DNA from: Fulvimonas soli
GTDB lineage: Bacteria; Pseudomonadota; Gammaproteobacteria; Xanthomonadales; Rhodanobacteraceae
NCBI RefSeq assembly: GCF_003148905.1
Contig: NZ_QGHC01000004.1
Location: forward strand, 186,001-250,000
Length of the DNA stretch: 64,000 nucleotides
Direction of reading: 5' to 3'
In this document: positions 10,053-20,789 of the stretch, piece by piece
Layout: the number at the start of each line of letters is the position of its first letter
Position numbering within the stretch: position 1 is the first letter of the stretch
Position numbers and translations under genes: made by a program
The notes under the pieces: generated by a model
What the model saw: only the letters and a program-made list of their open reading frames with translations
Database searches by the model: none
What the model was told of the DNA's origin: nothing

Positions 10053-10501
10053 TGTCAAGCGGCGGGACCCACCCGAAGATGAGCGATCCGTACGCGACGA
10101 TCGGCTATGCATTGAAGCTGGCCCAGCAGGCGCTGCGCACCCGTCTGGACTCCGGACTGCGGGAGATCGGGCTGACTACACCCCAGTACGCGGTCCTCAC
10201 CTATCTGAGGGAGGAGGCAGGAGCCTCGAACGCCGCGCTCGCGCGCCGGGCTTTTGTGACCCCGCAGACGATGCAGGCCATCCTGGTCGCTCTCGAGCGC
10301 GCAGGCTTCATTTCGCGGACGCCCCATCCTGAACACGGGCGCGTCCAAAGGACCGAGCTGACGACGAAAGGCCGTGACGTACTGGAATCGGCCTCCGGGA
10401 TCGTGGCCAGTGCGGAAGCGCGCCTGCGGGCCGCTTCCGCCCCTCTCGATCCGCAGACGGTCGCTGCCGTACTAGCAAGGTTTGCGGAAGCGCTCCGTTG
10501 A
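10052..10501 (+). CDS. MarR family transcriptional regulator
   Basis: A 149-residue winged-helix repressor of the MarR family. The HTH covers roughly residues 45-95, with TTPQYAVLTYLREEAG before it and ALARRAFVTPQTMQAILVAL as the recognition segment; the wing ISRTPHPEHGRVQRTELT follows. The ATG at 10052 is preceded by AAGGA seven bases away; a second ATG at 10079 is also possible. It is transcribed away from the VOC/reductase pair across a 68-base gap with palindromic half-sites, the standard layout for a ligand-released repressor of an adjacent detoxification operon. The inducing ligand is unknown. Base use is less GC-rich than the surrounding core genes. Confidence 0.88.
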   Translation: MSSGGTHPKMSDPYATIGYALKLAQQALRTRLDSGLREIGLTTPQYAVLTYLREEAGASNAALARRAFVTPQTMQAILVALERAGFISRTPHPEHGRVQRTELTTKGRDVLESASGIVASAEARLRAASAPLDPQTVAAVLARFAEALR

Positions 10502-10838
10502 GCGACGGACGACCACCTGCAACCACTTCACTGGCGCGAAAGGGATGCCTCAGGCCATGGATGCGGCCGGTTTGACTAGCCCCTCGAGAGAGCACTGGCA
10601 ATCAGTGGCAGATGTCCGCGAATCTGCTCGTGATATCGATCCTTACCTTCTTCGCTGAGGTTGCCCGTAAGGTGCTGCAATCTGTCGACCCCAGCGTTCG
10701 ACCAACCTTGCCTTGCCGGGACAACCGGGCTTCCATTTTCCTGACCGATGCCTTCGCTGTGCTTGCCGCACTGCCAATGGCACATCGCCCATGTTCGATG
10801 TGCGCCAGCCGCTCCGCGGACCGCGCGCTTCCACGGCT
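10502..10838. other. gene-free stretch, less GC-rich
   Basis: These 337 bases separate the MarR gene from the end of ispG. Short open frames exist on both strands (for example plus-strand 10612-10875, 87 codons), but none has a convincing ribosome-binding site or recognisable protein. The base composition resembles the MarR module rather than ispG, so this may be residual flank of a transferred segment. No terminator or RNA gene is recognised. Confidence 0.5.
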
Positions 10839-12095
10839 TCAGCCGGCGCGACTGGCGTACTTGCGGCTGACGTAGTCGTCCAGGATGCCGACGAACTCGC
10901 TGGCGATGTTGTCGCCGCGCAGGGTCACCGCCTTCTCGCCGTCGATGAACACCGGCGCGGACGGCGCCTCGCCGTTGCCGGGCAGCGAGATGCCGATGTT
11001 GGCGTGCTTGGATTCGCCCGGCCCGTTCACCACGCAGCCCATCACCGCCAGGGTGAGGTTCTCCACGCCGTCGTACTTCACGCGCCACTCGGGCATCTTC
11101 GCCCGCACGTGCTCCTGCACCGTCTTGGCCAGCTCCTGGAAGAAGGTGCTGGTGGTGCGGCCGCAGCCCGGGCAGGCGGTGACCAGCGGGGTGAAGGCGC
11201 GCAGGCCCATGGTCTGCAGCAGCTCCTGCGCCACGACCACCTCGGCGGTGCGCGACTGCCCCGGCTCGGGCGTGAGCGAGATGCGGATGGTGTCGCCGAT
11301 GCCCTCCTGCAGCAGCACCGCCAGCGCCGCGCTGGAGGCGGTGATGCCCTTGGAGCCCATGCCGGCCTCGGTGAGGCCCAGGTGCAGCGCGTAGTCGCAG
11401 CGCCCGGCCAGGTCGCGGTACACCGCGATCAGCTCCTGCACGCCGGAGACCTTGCACGAGAGGATGATGCGGTCGCGCGGCAGGCCGATCTCCTCGGCCC
11501 TCGCCGCCGAGTCCAGCGCCGAGCGGATCAGCGCCTCGCGCGCCACGTGGGCGGCGTCCCATGGCTCGGCGCGCCTGGCGTTCTCGTCCATCAGCGTGGC
11601 GACCATCGCCTGGTCCAGCGAACCCCAGTTGGCGCCGATGCGCACCGGCTTGCCGAACTGGATGGCCTTCTCGATGATCGCGGCGAACTGGCCGTCCTTC
11701 TTCTTGCCGAAGCCGACGTTGCCGGGGTTGATGCGGTACTTGGCCAGCGCCTCGGCGCAGGCGGGCTCGGACTCCAGCAGCTGGTGGCCGTTGTAGTGGA
11801 AGTCGCCGACGATCGGCACCTCCACGCCCATCATCGCCAGCCGCTCGGCGATGCGCGGCACCGCCGCGGCGGCGGCCGGCGTGTTCACCGTGATGCGCAC
11901 CAGCTCGGAGCCGGCGCGGGCCAGCTCGGCGATCTGCCTGGCCGTGCTGGCCGGGTCCTCGGTGTCGGTGTTGGTCATCGACTGCACGACGACCGGCGCG
12001 CCGCCGCCCACCGTCACCTTGCCGATCCTCACGCCCACGCTCGGGCGGCGCGGCGCGGGCGCCGCCTCGCGCGGCTGCCGGGATGTCTCGCTCAT
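10839..12095 (-). CDS. ispG: 4-hydroxy-3-methylbut-2-enyl diphosphate synthase
   Basis: Iron-sulfur enzyme converting methylerythritol cyclodiphosphate to HMBPP in the MEP isoprenoid pathway. The 418-residue product has the N-terminal [19 protein letters not shown] motif of the TIM barrel, the [12 protein letters not shown] and [12 protein letters not shown] loops, and the C-terminal cluster ligands CPGCGRTT plus [11 protein letters not shown]. The ATG at 12095 (MSETSRQ) is chosen over the in-frame codon at 12110. It appears monocistronic. Length and motifs are as expected for the gammaproteobacterial enzyme. Confidence 0.97.
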   Translation of the reverse strand: MSETSRQPREAAPAPRRPSVGVRIGKVTVGGGAPVVVQSMTNTDTEDPASTARQIAELARAGSELVRITVNTPAAAAAVPRIAERLAMMGVEVPIVGDFHYNGHQLLESEPACAEALAKYRINPGNVGFGKKKDGQFAAIIEKAIQFGKPVRIGANWGSLDQAMVATLMDENARRAEPWDAAHVAREALIRSALDSAARAEEIGLPRDRIILSCKVSGVQELIAVYRDLAGRCDYALHLGLTEAGMGSKGITASSAALAVLLQEGIGDTIRISLTPEPGQSRTAEVVVAQELLQTMGLRAFTPLVTACPGCGRTTSTFFQELAKTVQEHVRAKMPEWRVKYDGVENLTLAVMGCVVNGPGESKHANIGISLPGNGEAPSAPVFIDGEKAVTLRGDNIASEFVGILDDYVSRKYASRAG

Positions 12096-12189
12096 GCCGA
12101 AACCACACAAAAACCAGGCCGCAGGACTGCGGCGAATGTCGCCAAGGATAGCCGATCGCCCTTGCGCCGACGTGACCGCCCGCTGTCGC

Positions 12190-14133
<1,944 letters not shown>

Positions 14134-14207
14134 GCGCCGATCATGGCAGAAGCCTTCGCCGCAGCGCATCTACGGCATCGTCGCAGGCATGCCCTACACT
14201 CCCCGGC

Positions 14208-15641
<1,434 letters not shown>

Positions 15642-15708
15642 GCGCCTGTCCACGCTTCCCCCATGTTCCACCAGAAGCCGTCTGCGCCGCGGCCTGACGG
15701 GAGCAGCG

Positions 15709-15735
15709 CATCGCGGCCGGAGGCCGCTTCCACGA
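15709..15735. repeat. GCGGCCGGAGGCCGC palindromic repeat
   Basis: One copy of the second dispersed repeat family, core ATCGCGGCCGGAGGCCGCTT, followed by CCAC. It sits in the 270-base gap between the cardiolipin synthase gene and xseA. Other copies are at 17841, 41753 and, as an inverted pair, 49918. The rest of this gap shows no gene; its right end contains the xseA promoter. Confidence 0.75.
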
Positions 15736-15874
15736 GGGTGGAGGGGTGCCGCCATCCGGGGGCATGAGGCCGGCGGCCCGAGGCCGATGGAGCCGTCGCG
15801 GCGGAAGGCCGCCCCCGCCCTCGGCCCGCAGCGGCGGGAGGCGAGAAAGTTCTTTCACAGGCACCGGCAAGCGC

Positions 15875-15902
15875 TTGTTCTCCAAGCAGCCCGTGCTAGG
15901 CT
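15875..15902 (+). promoter_or_regulatory. sigma-70-like promoter for xseA
   Basis: TTGTTC (15875-15880) and TAGGCT (15897-15902) are separated by 16 bases, with TG two bases before the -10 (extended type). The predicted start site falls only a few bases before the xseA ATG at 15912, so the message would be nearly leaderless. This is read from sequence only. Confidence 0.4.
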
Positions 15903-15911
15903 CGACGGTCC

Positions 15912-17270
15912 ATGCAGACGCCCGGCGACAACGCGCCCCCGCGCCACATCCTCACCCCCAGCACGCTCAACCGGCTGGTGCGTGGGCTGCTGGAGGACGC
16001 GCTGCCGCTGGTGTGGGTGGAGGGCGAGCTGTCCAACGTCTCGCGGCCGGCCTCGGGGCACCTGTACTTCACCCTGAAGGACAGCGCCGCGCAGGTGCGC
16101 TGCGCGATGTTCAAGCCCAGGAGCAGCTGGCTGCGCTTCCGGCCCGCCGACGGCATGCAGGTGCTGGTGCGCGCCCGCGTCGGCCTGTACGAGCCACGCG
16201 GCGAGTTCCAGCTGGTGGCCGAGCACATGGAGCCGGCCGGCGAGGGCGCGCTGCGCCGGCAGTTCGAGGAGCTGAAGGCCAGGCTCGACACCGAGGGCCT
16301 GTTCGATCCCGCGCGCAAGCGTCCCCTGCCCCGCTACGTGCGCCGCCTCGGCGTGATCACCTCGGCCACCGGCGCCGCGGTGCGCGACGTGCTGAGCGTG
16401 CTGGCGCGGCGCTGGCCGCTGGTGGAGGTGGAGGTGCTGCCGGTGCCGGTGCAGGGCCGCGAGGCGCCGCCGGCGATCGTGGCGATGCTGCGCAAGGCCG
16501 CCGCCTGCGGCCGCTACGACGCGCTGCTGCTGACCCGCGGCGGCGGCTCGCTGGAGGACCTGATGGCCTTCAACGACGAGGCGGTCGCGCGCGCCGTGGC
16601 CGCCAGCGCGGTGCCGGTGGTGTGCGCGGTGGGCCACGAGATCGACTTCTCCATCGCCGACTTCGCCGCCGACCTGCGCGCGCCCACGCCCTCGGCGGCG
16701 GCCGAGCTGCTGGTGCCCGACGCGGCCGCCGTGGAGCGCCACCTGCGCCAGCTGGAACAGCAGCTCCGCTCGCTCGAGCAACGCCGCCTGCAATCGCTGG
16801 CGCAGCGGCTCGACCATCTGCAGGCGCGCCTGCAGTCGCAGCGCCCGCAGGCGCGGCTGGCGCGCGACGCCCTGCGGCTGGAACAGCTCGAACGCCGCCT
16901 GCTGGCCGCGGCGCGCGAGGCGCTGCGGCAGCGCCTCGCGCGGCTGGACCGGCTGCAGGCGCGCCTGCTCGCGCAGCATCCCCGCCCCGGCCTGCAGCCG
17001 CTGCGCCGCCGGCTCGACGCCGACGCGCGCGCGCTGCGGCAGGCGATCATCCGCCGGCTGGAACGCGAGCGGCTGACCCTGCGCCAGGCGGCGCGCGCGC
17101 TGCACGCGGTCAGCCCGCTGGCCACGCTGGAGCGCGGCTACGCCATCCTGTTCGACGCGGACGGCCGCGTGGTGCGCTCGGTGCGCGGCGTCGAGGCCGG
17201 CGAGCCGCTGCGCGCGCGGCTGGCCGACGGCGAGCTGCCGCTGCGCGTGCGCGACGCCGCCGGCGACTGA
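15912..17270 (+). CDS. xseA: exodeoxyribonuclease VII large subunit
   Basis: Large subunit of the single-strand-specific exonuclease VII, which works with multiple copies of XseB. The 452-residue product starts with an OB-fold domain (LPLVWVEGELSNVSRPASGH, YFTLKDSAAQVRCAMF), then the catalytic region with VITSATGAAVRDVLSVLARR, LLTRGGGSLEDLMAFNDEAVA and VVCAVGHEIDFSIADFAAD, and a long C-terminal coiled coil rich in Leu, Gln and Arg (about 275-395). The C-terminal LERGYAILFDADGRVVRSV is conserved. No xseB is adjacent. It is convergent with the beta-lactamase gene, 13 bases apart. Confidence 0.96.
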   Translation: MQTPGDNAPPRHILTPSTLNRLVRGLLEDALPLVWVEGELSNVSRPASGHLYFTLKDSAAQVRCAMFKPRSSWLRFRPADGMQVLVRARVGLYEPRGEFQLVAEHMEPAGEGALRRQFEELKARLDTEGLFDPARKRPLPRYVRRLGVITSATGAAVRDVLSVLARRWPLVEVEVLPVPVQGREAPPAIVAMLRKAAACGRYDALLLTRGGGSLEDLMAFNDEAVARAVAASAVPVVCAVGHEIDFSIADFAADLRAPTPSAAAELLVPDAAAVERHLRQLEQQLRSLEQRRLQSLAQRLDHLQARLQSQRPQARLARDALRLEQLERRLLAAAREALRQRLARLDRLQARLLAQHPRPGLQPLRRRLDADARALRQAIIRRLERERLTLRQAARALHAVSPLATLERGYAILFDADGRVVRSVRGVEAGEPLRARLADGELPLRVRDAAGD

Positions 17271-17283
17271 GCGCGGTCGCGGT

Positions 17284-18228
17284 CTACTTCCTGCCGCGGT
17301 CCGCCGCGCGCTCCTTGGCCAGCCGCGCGTCCAGCATGGCTTGCATCTTCGCGGCATAGCGGCGGCAGGCGGAGCCATCGACGAGCGGGTCCGGCCGCGC
17401 GCCGCGCGCATGCGCCGCCGCGCGCGCCAGCAGGTCGCTGGCTTCCGGGTGCGGGGTCATCAGCACGTCGCAGGGCAGCGCCGCCAGCGTCGCCAGGCTG
17501 CGGCGGAACGCGGCCACGCGCTGCGGATGCGCCGGGTCGCCGTAGCGGTAGCGGTCGCCGGCGAAGGCCGAGAGGCTGTCGGCATAGACCATGGACAGGC
17601 AGCGTCCGTCCTCGCACGAGCGCCAGGTCCAGGTGGCGGCGCCGGGCGTGTGGCCGGGAGTGTCGTGTTCCGTCAGCACGAGTTCGCCCACGCGCACCGT
17701 GCCGCCGTCCGCCACCGCGCGCGCGGCCGGGACGGGCGGATAGTGCGGGATCTCGCCGTATTGCGGGTCGTCCGGATCGTCGCCGCCGGCACGCAGCGCG
17801 CGGGCGCCGGCGGTGCTGGCGTAGACGGTGGCTCCGGGCTCATGGCTATCGCGGCCGGAGGCCGCTCCCACGGAGGTCGCTCCGGCGGCGGTGTCGCGGG
17901 CCAGCGCGGCGATCGCGCCGGCGTGGTCGACGTGCGCGTGCGAGTTGAGGATGGCGCGCACGTCGTGCAGCCGGAAGCCGAGCGCGCGGATGTTCGCCTC
18001 CACCAGCGGCGCGTTCTCCGGCAGCGTGCCGTCGATCAGCACGTGGCCCTGCGGCGAGGTGACCAGGATGGCGCCGAGCCCCCGCGTGCCCACGTACCAA
18101 GTGTTGCCGTAGATGCGGAACGGCCGCTGCGGCGCGGTCCAGGCGGGATTCGCGTGGGGACCGGCCGCCATCGCGGCGCTGGAAGCGACGGCCAGCAGGA
18201 GGATGGCGAGGCAATGCCCGAGGCGCAT
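17284..18228 (-). CDS. subclass B3 metallo-beta-lactamase-like protein
   Basis: A 314-residue secreted zinc hydrolase. A Sec signal peptide (cleavage near AMA-A, about residue 21) is followed by the metallo-beta-lactamase fold. Metal ligands are visible: NSHAHVDHAG (His97, His99, Asp101, His102), His193 in PGHTPG and His260 in TPHPEASD. The context of each matches subclass B3 enzymes such as L1, including YADSLS and LPCDVLMTPHP. Residues about 114-131, between the first ligand cluster and the next strand, are extra and are encoded by a dispersed palindromic repeat (see the repeat at 17841). It could hydrolyse beta-lactams or be a related lactonase-type enzyme; activity is not shown. The next gene upstream on the same strand is a GNAT gene, 67 bases away. 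Confidence 0.85.
   Translation of the reverse strand: MRLGHCLAILLLAVASSAAMAAGPHANPAWTAPQRPFRIYGNTWYVGTRGLGAILVTSPQGHVLIDGTLPENAPLVEANIRALGFRLHDVRAILNSHAHVDHAGAIAALARDTAAGATSVGAASGRDSHEPGATVYASTAGARALRAGGDDPDDPQYGEIPHYPPVPAARAVADGGTVRVGELVLTEHDTPGHTPGAATWTWRSCEDGRCLSMVYADSLSAFAGDRYRYGDPAHPQRVAAFRRSLATLAALPCDVLMTPHPEASDLLARAAAHARGARPDPLVDGSACRRYAAKMQAMLDARLAKERAADRGRK
17841..17884. repeat. palindromic repeat inserted in frame in the beta-lactamase gene
   Basis: A copy of the GCGGCCGGAGGCCGC repeat, with its usual ATCGCGGCCGGAGGCCGCTC core and CCAC flank, lies inside the coding frame. On the coding strand it is read as GATSVGAASGRDSHEP, the peptide this repeat would encode in that frame. It adds about 18 residues between HxHxDH and the following beta strand. 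The reading frame is kept and no stop is introduced. Confidence 0.85.
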
Positions 18229-18295
18229 GGTCGGCTCCGTGGAGGAAAGGGGTTTGCCCAGGCTGCCACCCGCCCCGGCAAGCGGGCTGGCCGCG

Positions 18296-18766
18296 CTATG
18301 GCGCGATGCTGGCAGGCGGGGCCAGCGCCTTGGCATACACGTGCTGGGTCTTGCGCCGCTCGTAGCCGAGCCGCAGGTAGAACGGATGCGACAGCTCGCG
18401 CGCCACGCTGGAGCGCACGGTGATCGTCGCGGCGCCCTGCCCGCGCGCCCAGGCCTCGGCGTCCTCCACCAGCCGCCGCCCCACGCCGCGGCCGCGCGCG
18501 GCCGCGTCCACCACCAGGCCGGCAATCTCGAAGCGCTCGCCCGACTCCAACGTGCAGCGCCGCTCCACGTCGATCCAGCCGGCGAGCCGGCCATCGTCCG
18601 CGGCGACGCGGATGCGGTGCGCCGGGTCGCGCAGCAGCACCTGCAGGCGCGCGGCCATCTCGCCGGCCGGCGTGGGATAGCCGAGCTCGCCGGCCAGGCG
18701 GGCGAGCCCGCCCGCATCGTCCATCGTCGCTTCGCGCAGGATCACGTCATGCCTCCATCGTCCCAT
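18296..18766 (-). CDS. GNAT family N-acetyltransferase
   Basis: A 156-residue single-domain GNAT enzyme. The acetyl-CoA pyrophosphate loop is clear: GLVVDAAARGRGVGRRLVED, with R-G-R-G-V-G. The N terminus VILREATMDDAGGLARLAGE and the C-terminal HPFYLRLGYERRKTQHVY are also typical of the fold. The substrate is unknown. Two starts are possible, ATG 18766 and GTG 18745; the GTG would begin at the more conserved ILREAT segment. The frame continues open upstream but is not conserved in character. It sits between csaA and the beta-lactamase gene on the same strand. Confidence 0.85.
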   Translation of the reverse strand: MGRWRHDVILREATMDDAGGLARLAGELGYPTPAGEMAARLQVLLRDPAHRIRVAADDGRLAGWIDVERRCTLESGERFEIAGLVVDAAARGRGVGRRLVEDAEAWARGQGAATITVRSSVARELSHPFYLRLGYERRKTQHVYAKALAPPASIAP

Positions 18767-18930
18767 CCGCGGGATCACCCAAGGGTAGCGGCGCGGCCTG
18801 GAACCGCGCGGGCCGGCGCCGGGCGAAGCGCGGACGCATCGCGCCAGACCGCGCCTCCCTCGGCCACGAAGGGAAAGCGGGCGGAAACGCCCCTCCGGCC
18901 TTCCGGGCAGGCACGGCGACCGTGCGGCCC

Positions 18931-19284
18931 TCAGGCCAGCCGCGTGCCGTTCGGCACCGCGCGCTCGGTGGTGGTGACGACCACGCCCTCCGGCGTGGGG
19001 AAGCCGGTGAGCAGGAACTGCGAGCGGAACGGGCCGATCTGCTTCTCCGGGAAATTGATCACGCCGACGATCTGCCGGCCGAGCAGGTCCTCCGCCCGGT
19101 ACAGCGCGGCGATCTGCGCGCTGGTCTTCTTCTCGCCGTAGGGGCCGAAGTCGGCCCACACCTTCCACGCCGGCTTGCGCGCCTCGGGGAACGGTTCCAC
19201 CCGCGTCACCGTGCCGGCCACGATCAGCACCTTCTCGAAGTCCGCCCAGGCGATCTCGCCCGGCGTCGAAGCCGTTTCGCTCAT
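18931..19284 (-). CDS. csaA: CsaA-type tRNA-binding protein
   Basis: A 117-residue OB-fold protein of the CsaA/Trbp111 tRNA-binding group. The family core is obvious: [60 protein letters not shown] and [17 protein letters not shown]. In other bacteria CsaA dimers bind tRNA and have been linked to chaperone-like effects on secretion. The ATG at 19284 overlaps the stop of the upstream FAD oxidoreductase gene by four bases (ATGA), so the two are translationally coupled. No functional reason for that pairing is evident from the sequence. Confidence 0.92.
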   Translation of the reverse strand: MSETASTPGEIAWADFEKVLIVAGTVTRVEPFPEARKPAWKVWADFGPYGEKKTSAQIAALYRAEDLLGRQIVGVINFPEKQIGPFRSQFLLTGFPTPEGVVVTTTERAVPNGTRLA

Positions 19285-20567
19285 CCTTCCAGTCTCGTCT
19301 TCAGCCAGTCGTCGAAGCCGGCGCGCCAGTAGCTGGCCTGCGCGGCGAGGAAACCCAGCGGCCGCCAGGTGCGCTGCAGGCCGTAGTCGGCGAATTGCCG
19401 CCAGCCCCCGTCGCCCGCGGCGATCGCCGCGGCGAGCAGCTCGCCCGCCGCGCAGGTGGAGCTGAGCCCGTGGCCGCCGAAGGCCTGCGCCCACCACAGC
19501 CCGTGGCCGTCGCCGCCGAGCTGCGGCATCTGGTGGCGCGCGTAGCTCATCAGGCCCGACCAGGCGTGCTCGACGCGCACGCCCTCCAGCTGCGGGAACA
19601 CCCTGAGCAGGTCGCGCAGCAGCAGCCGCTGCACCGCGCGCGGCGGGCGGTCCAGCACGCTGATGCGGCCGCCCCACAGCAGCCGCGTGTCGGGCAGCGG
19701 GCGGTAGTAGTCGAAGGCGAAGCGGGTGTCGTAGACCGCGGCGCGCGTGGCCAGGCATTCCTCCAGCCGGTCGCCCAGCGGCTCGGTGGCCATCACGTAG
19801 GTGGCGACGGGCAGGATCGCGCGGTCGATGCGCCGCTCCAGCCCGGCCAGGTAGCCGCCGCAGGCCAGCACCACCTGTTCGGCCAGCACCTCGCCTTCCG
19901 CCGTGCGCACGCGCCACTGCGCGCCGGTCCGCTCCAGGCGCTGCGCGCCGCTGCCCTCGTGGATGCGCACGCCCAGCGCGGAGGCCGCGCCGGCCAGGCC
20001 GATCGCGTAGTTGAGCGGGTGCAGGTGCAGCGCGTCGCGCTCGTACAGGCCGTCGTGGTAGCGCGCGCTGCGCACCAGGCCGCGCAGCGCGCTTTCCGGC
20101 AGCCATTCCCACTCCACGCCGTAGCGCTCGGCCAGCAGCTGCTGGCGCGCGCGCAGCACGCGCGGGTCGCGGAACCAGTTGGCCCAGATCACGCCGGCGT
20201 CCACCGCGTCGCAGGCGATGCGGTAGTCGGCAATGCGCCGGCGGATGCGCGCCACGCCGTCCAGGGTGAGCCGGAACAGCGCGCGGGCGCGCGCCTCGCC
20301 GAGCCGGTCGAGCAATGCCTGCTCGCCCAGCGAGTAGCCGGCGAACACGAAGCCGCCGTTGCGCCCGGAGGCGCCGAAGCCGATCCGCTCGCGCTCCAGC
20401 AGCACCACGTCGCGCACGCCGCGCTCGGCCAGGCCCAGCGCGGTGTTGAGCCCGGCGTAACCGCCGCCCACCACCGCCACGCGCGCCTCGTGCCGCCCGC
20501 TCAGCGGCGCGTAGGGCACGTAGGGCGCGGCGGTGGCGCGGTAGTAGGAGACGGCGGCGGGCGGCAT
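19281..20567 (-). CDS. FAD-dependent amine/amino-acid oxidase (DAO family)
   Basis: A 428-residue FAD oxidoreductase of the DAO superfamily, close in layout to gamma-glutamylputrescine oxidase and related PuuB-type enzymes. The N-terminal tail SYYRATA and the dinucleotide loop [20 protein letters not shown] are followed by [14 protein letters not shown], a hallmark of this subgroup, and a C-terminal [20 protein letters not shown] flavin contact. The substrate is likely a primary or secondary amine but cannot be fixed. The ATG at 20567 begins at the conserved tail; the frame runs open further into repeat DNA. It is followed by, and overlaps, csaA. Confidence 0.85.
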   Translation of the reverse strand: MPPAAVSYYRATAAPYVPYAPLSGRHEARVAVVGGGYAGLNTALGLAERGVRDVVLLERERIGFGASGRNGGFVFAGYSLGEQALLDRLGEARARALFRLTLDGVARIRRRIADYRIACDAVDAGVIWANWFRDPRVLRARQQLLAERYGVEWEWLPESALRGLVRSARYHDGLYERDALHLHPLNYAIGLAGAASALGVRIHEGSGAQRLERTGAQWRVRTAEGEVLAEQVVLACGGYLAGLERRIDRAILPVATYVMATEPLGDRLEECLATRAAVYDTRFAFDYYRPLPDTRLLWGGRISVLDRPPRAVQRLLLRDLLRVFPQLEGVRVEHAWSGLMSYARHQMPQLGGDGHGLWWAQAFGGHGLSSTCAAGELLAAAIAAGDGGWRQFADYGLQRTWRPLGFLAAQASYWRAGFDDWLKTRLEG

Positions 20568-20704
20568 CGTCGCGGACGGTTCCGGTGGACGAGACGCGGG
20601 AGCATAGCGCAGGCGTGCGGTGGGGCTGCCATGACTTGGGGCATGACGGGCGTCGTGGCGTTTAGGGGAAGGACGGCACCATGGAAGGGCTGGGCGAGCC
20701 CCGG

Positions 20705-20744
20705 GCCCCTCACCCCGGCCCTCTCCACGGAGGGGAGAGGGAGT
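20705..20744. repeat. CCTCACCCCGGCCCTCTCC palindromic repeat
   Basis: A copy of the first repeat family: CCCCTCACCCCGG then CCCTCTCC-ACGGA-GGGGAGAGGG. It lies between the 3' end of pbpC and the start of the FAD-oxidase gene. A near-identical copy in the same orientation is at 23230-23271, just upstream of pbpC. Confidence 0.75.
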
Positions 20745-20789
20745 CAAGCGCTGCCGCCGCCCAGGGAGAGAGGGAACAAGGCTCGCGGG

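Noticed and set aside
10612-10875. A possible 87-residue protein beginning MSANLLVISILTFFAEV
   Set aside because: Its end runs into ispG on the other strand, there is no good ribosome-binding site, and the composition changes abruptly. Could be a remnant, but not supportable as a gene.
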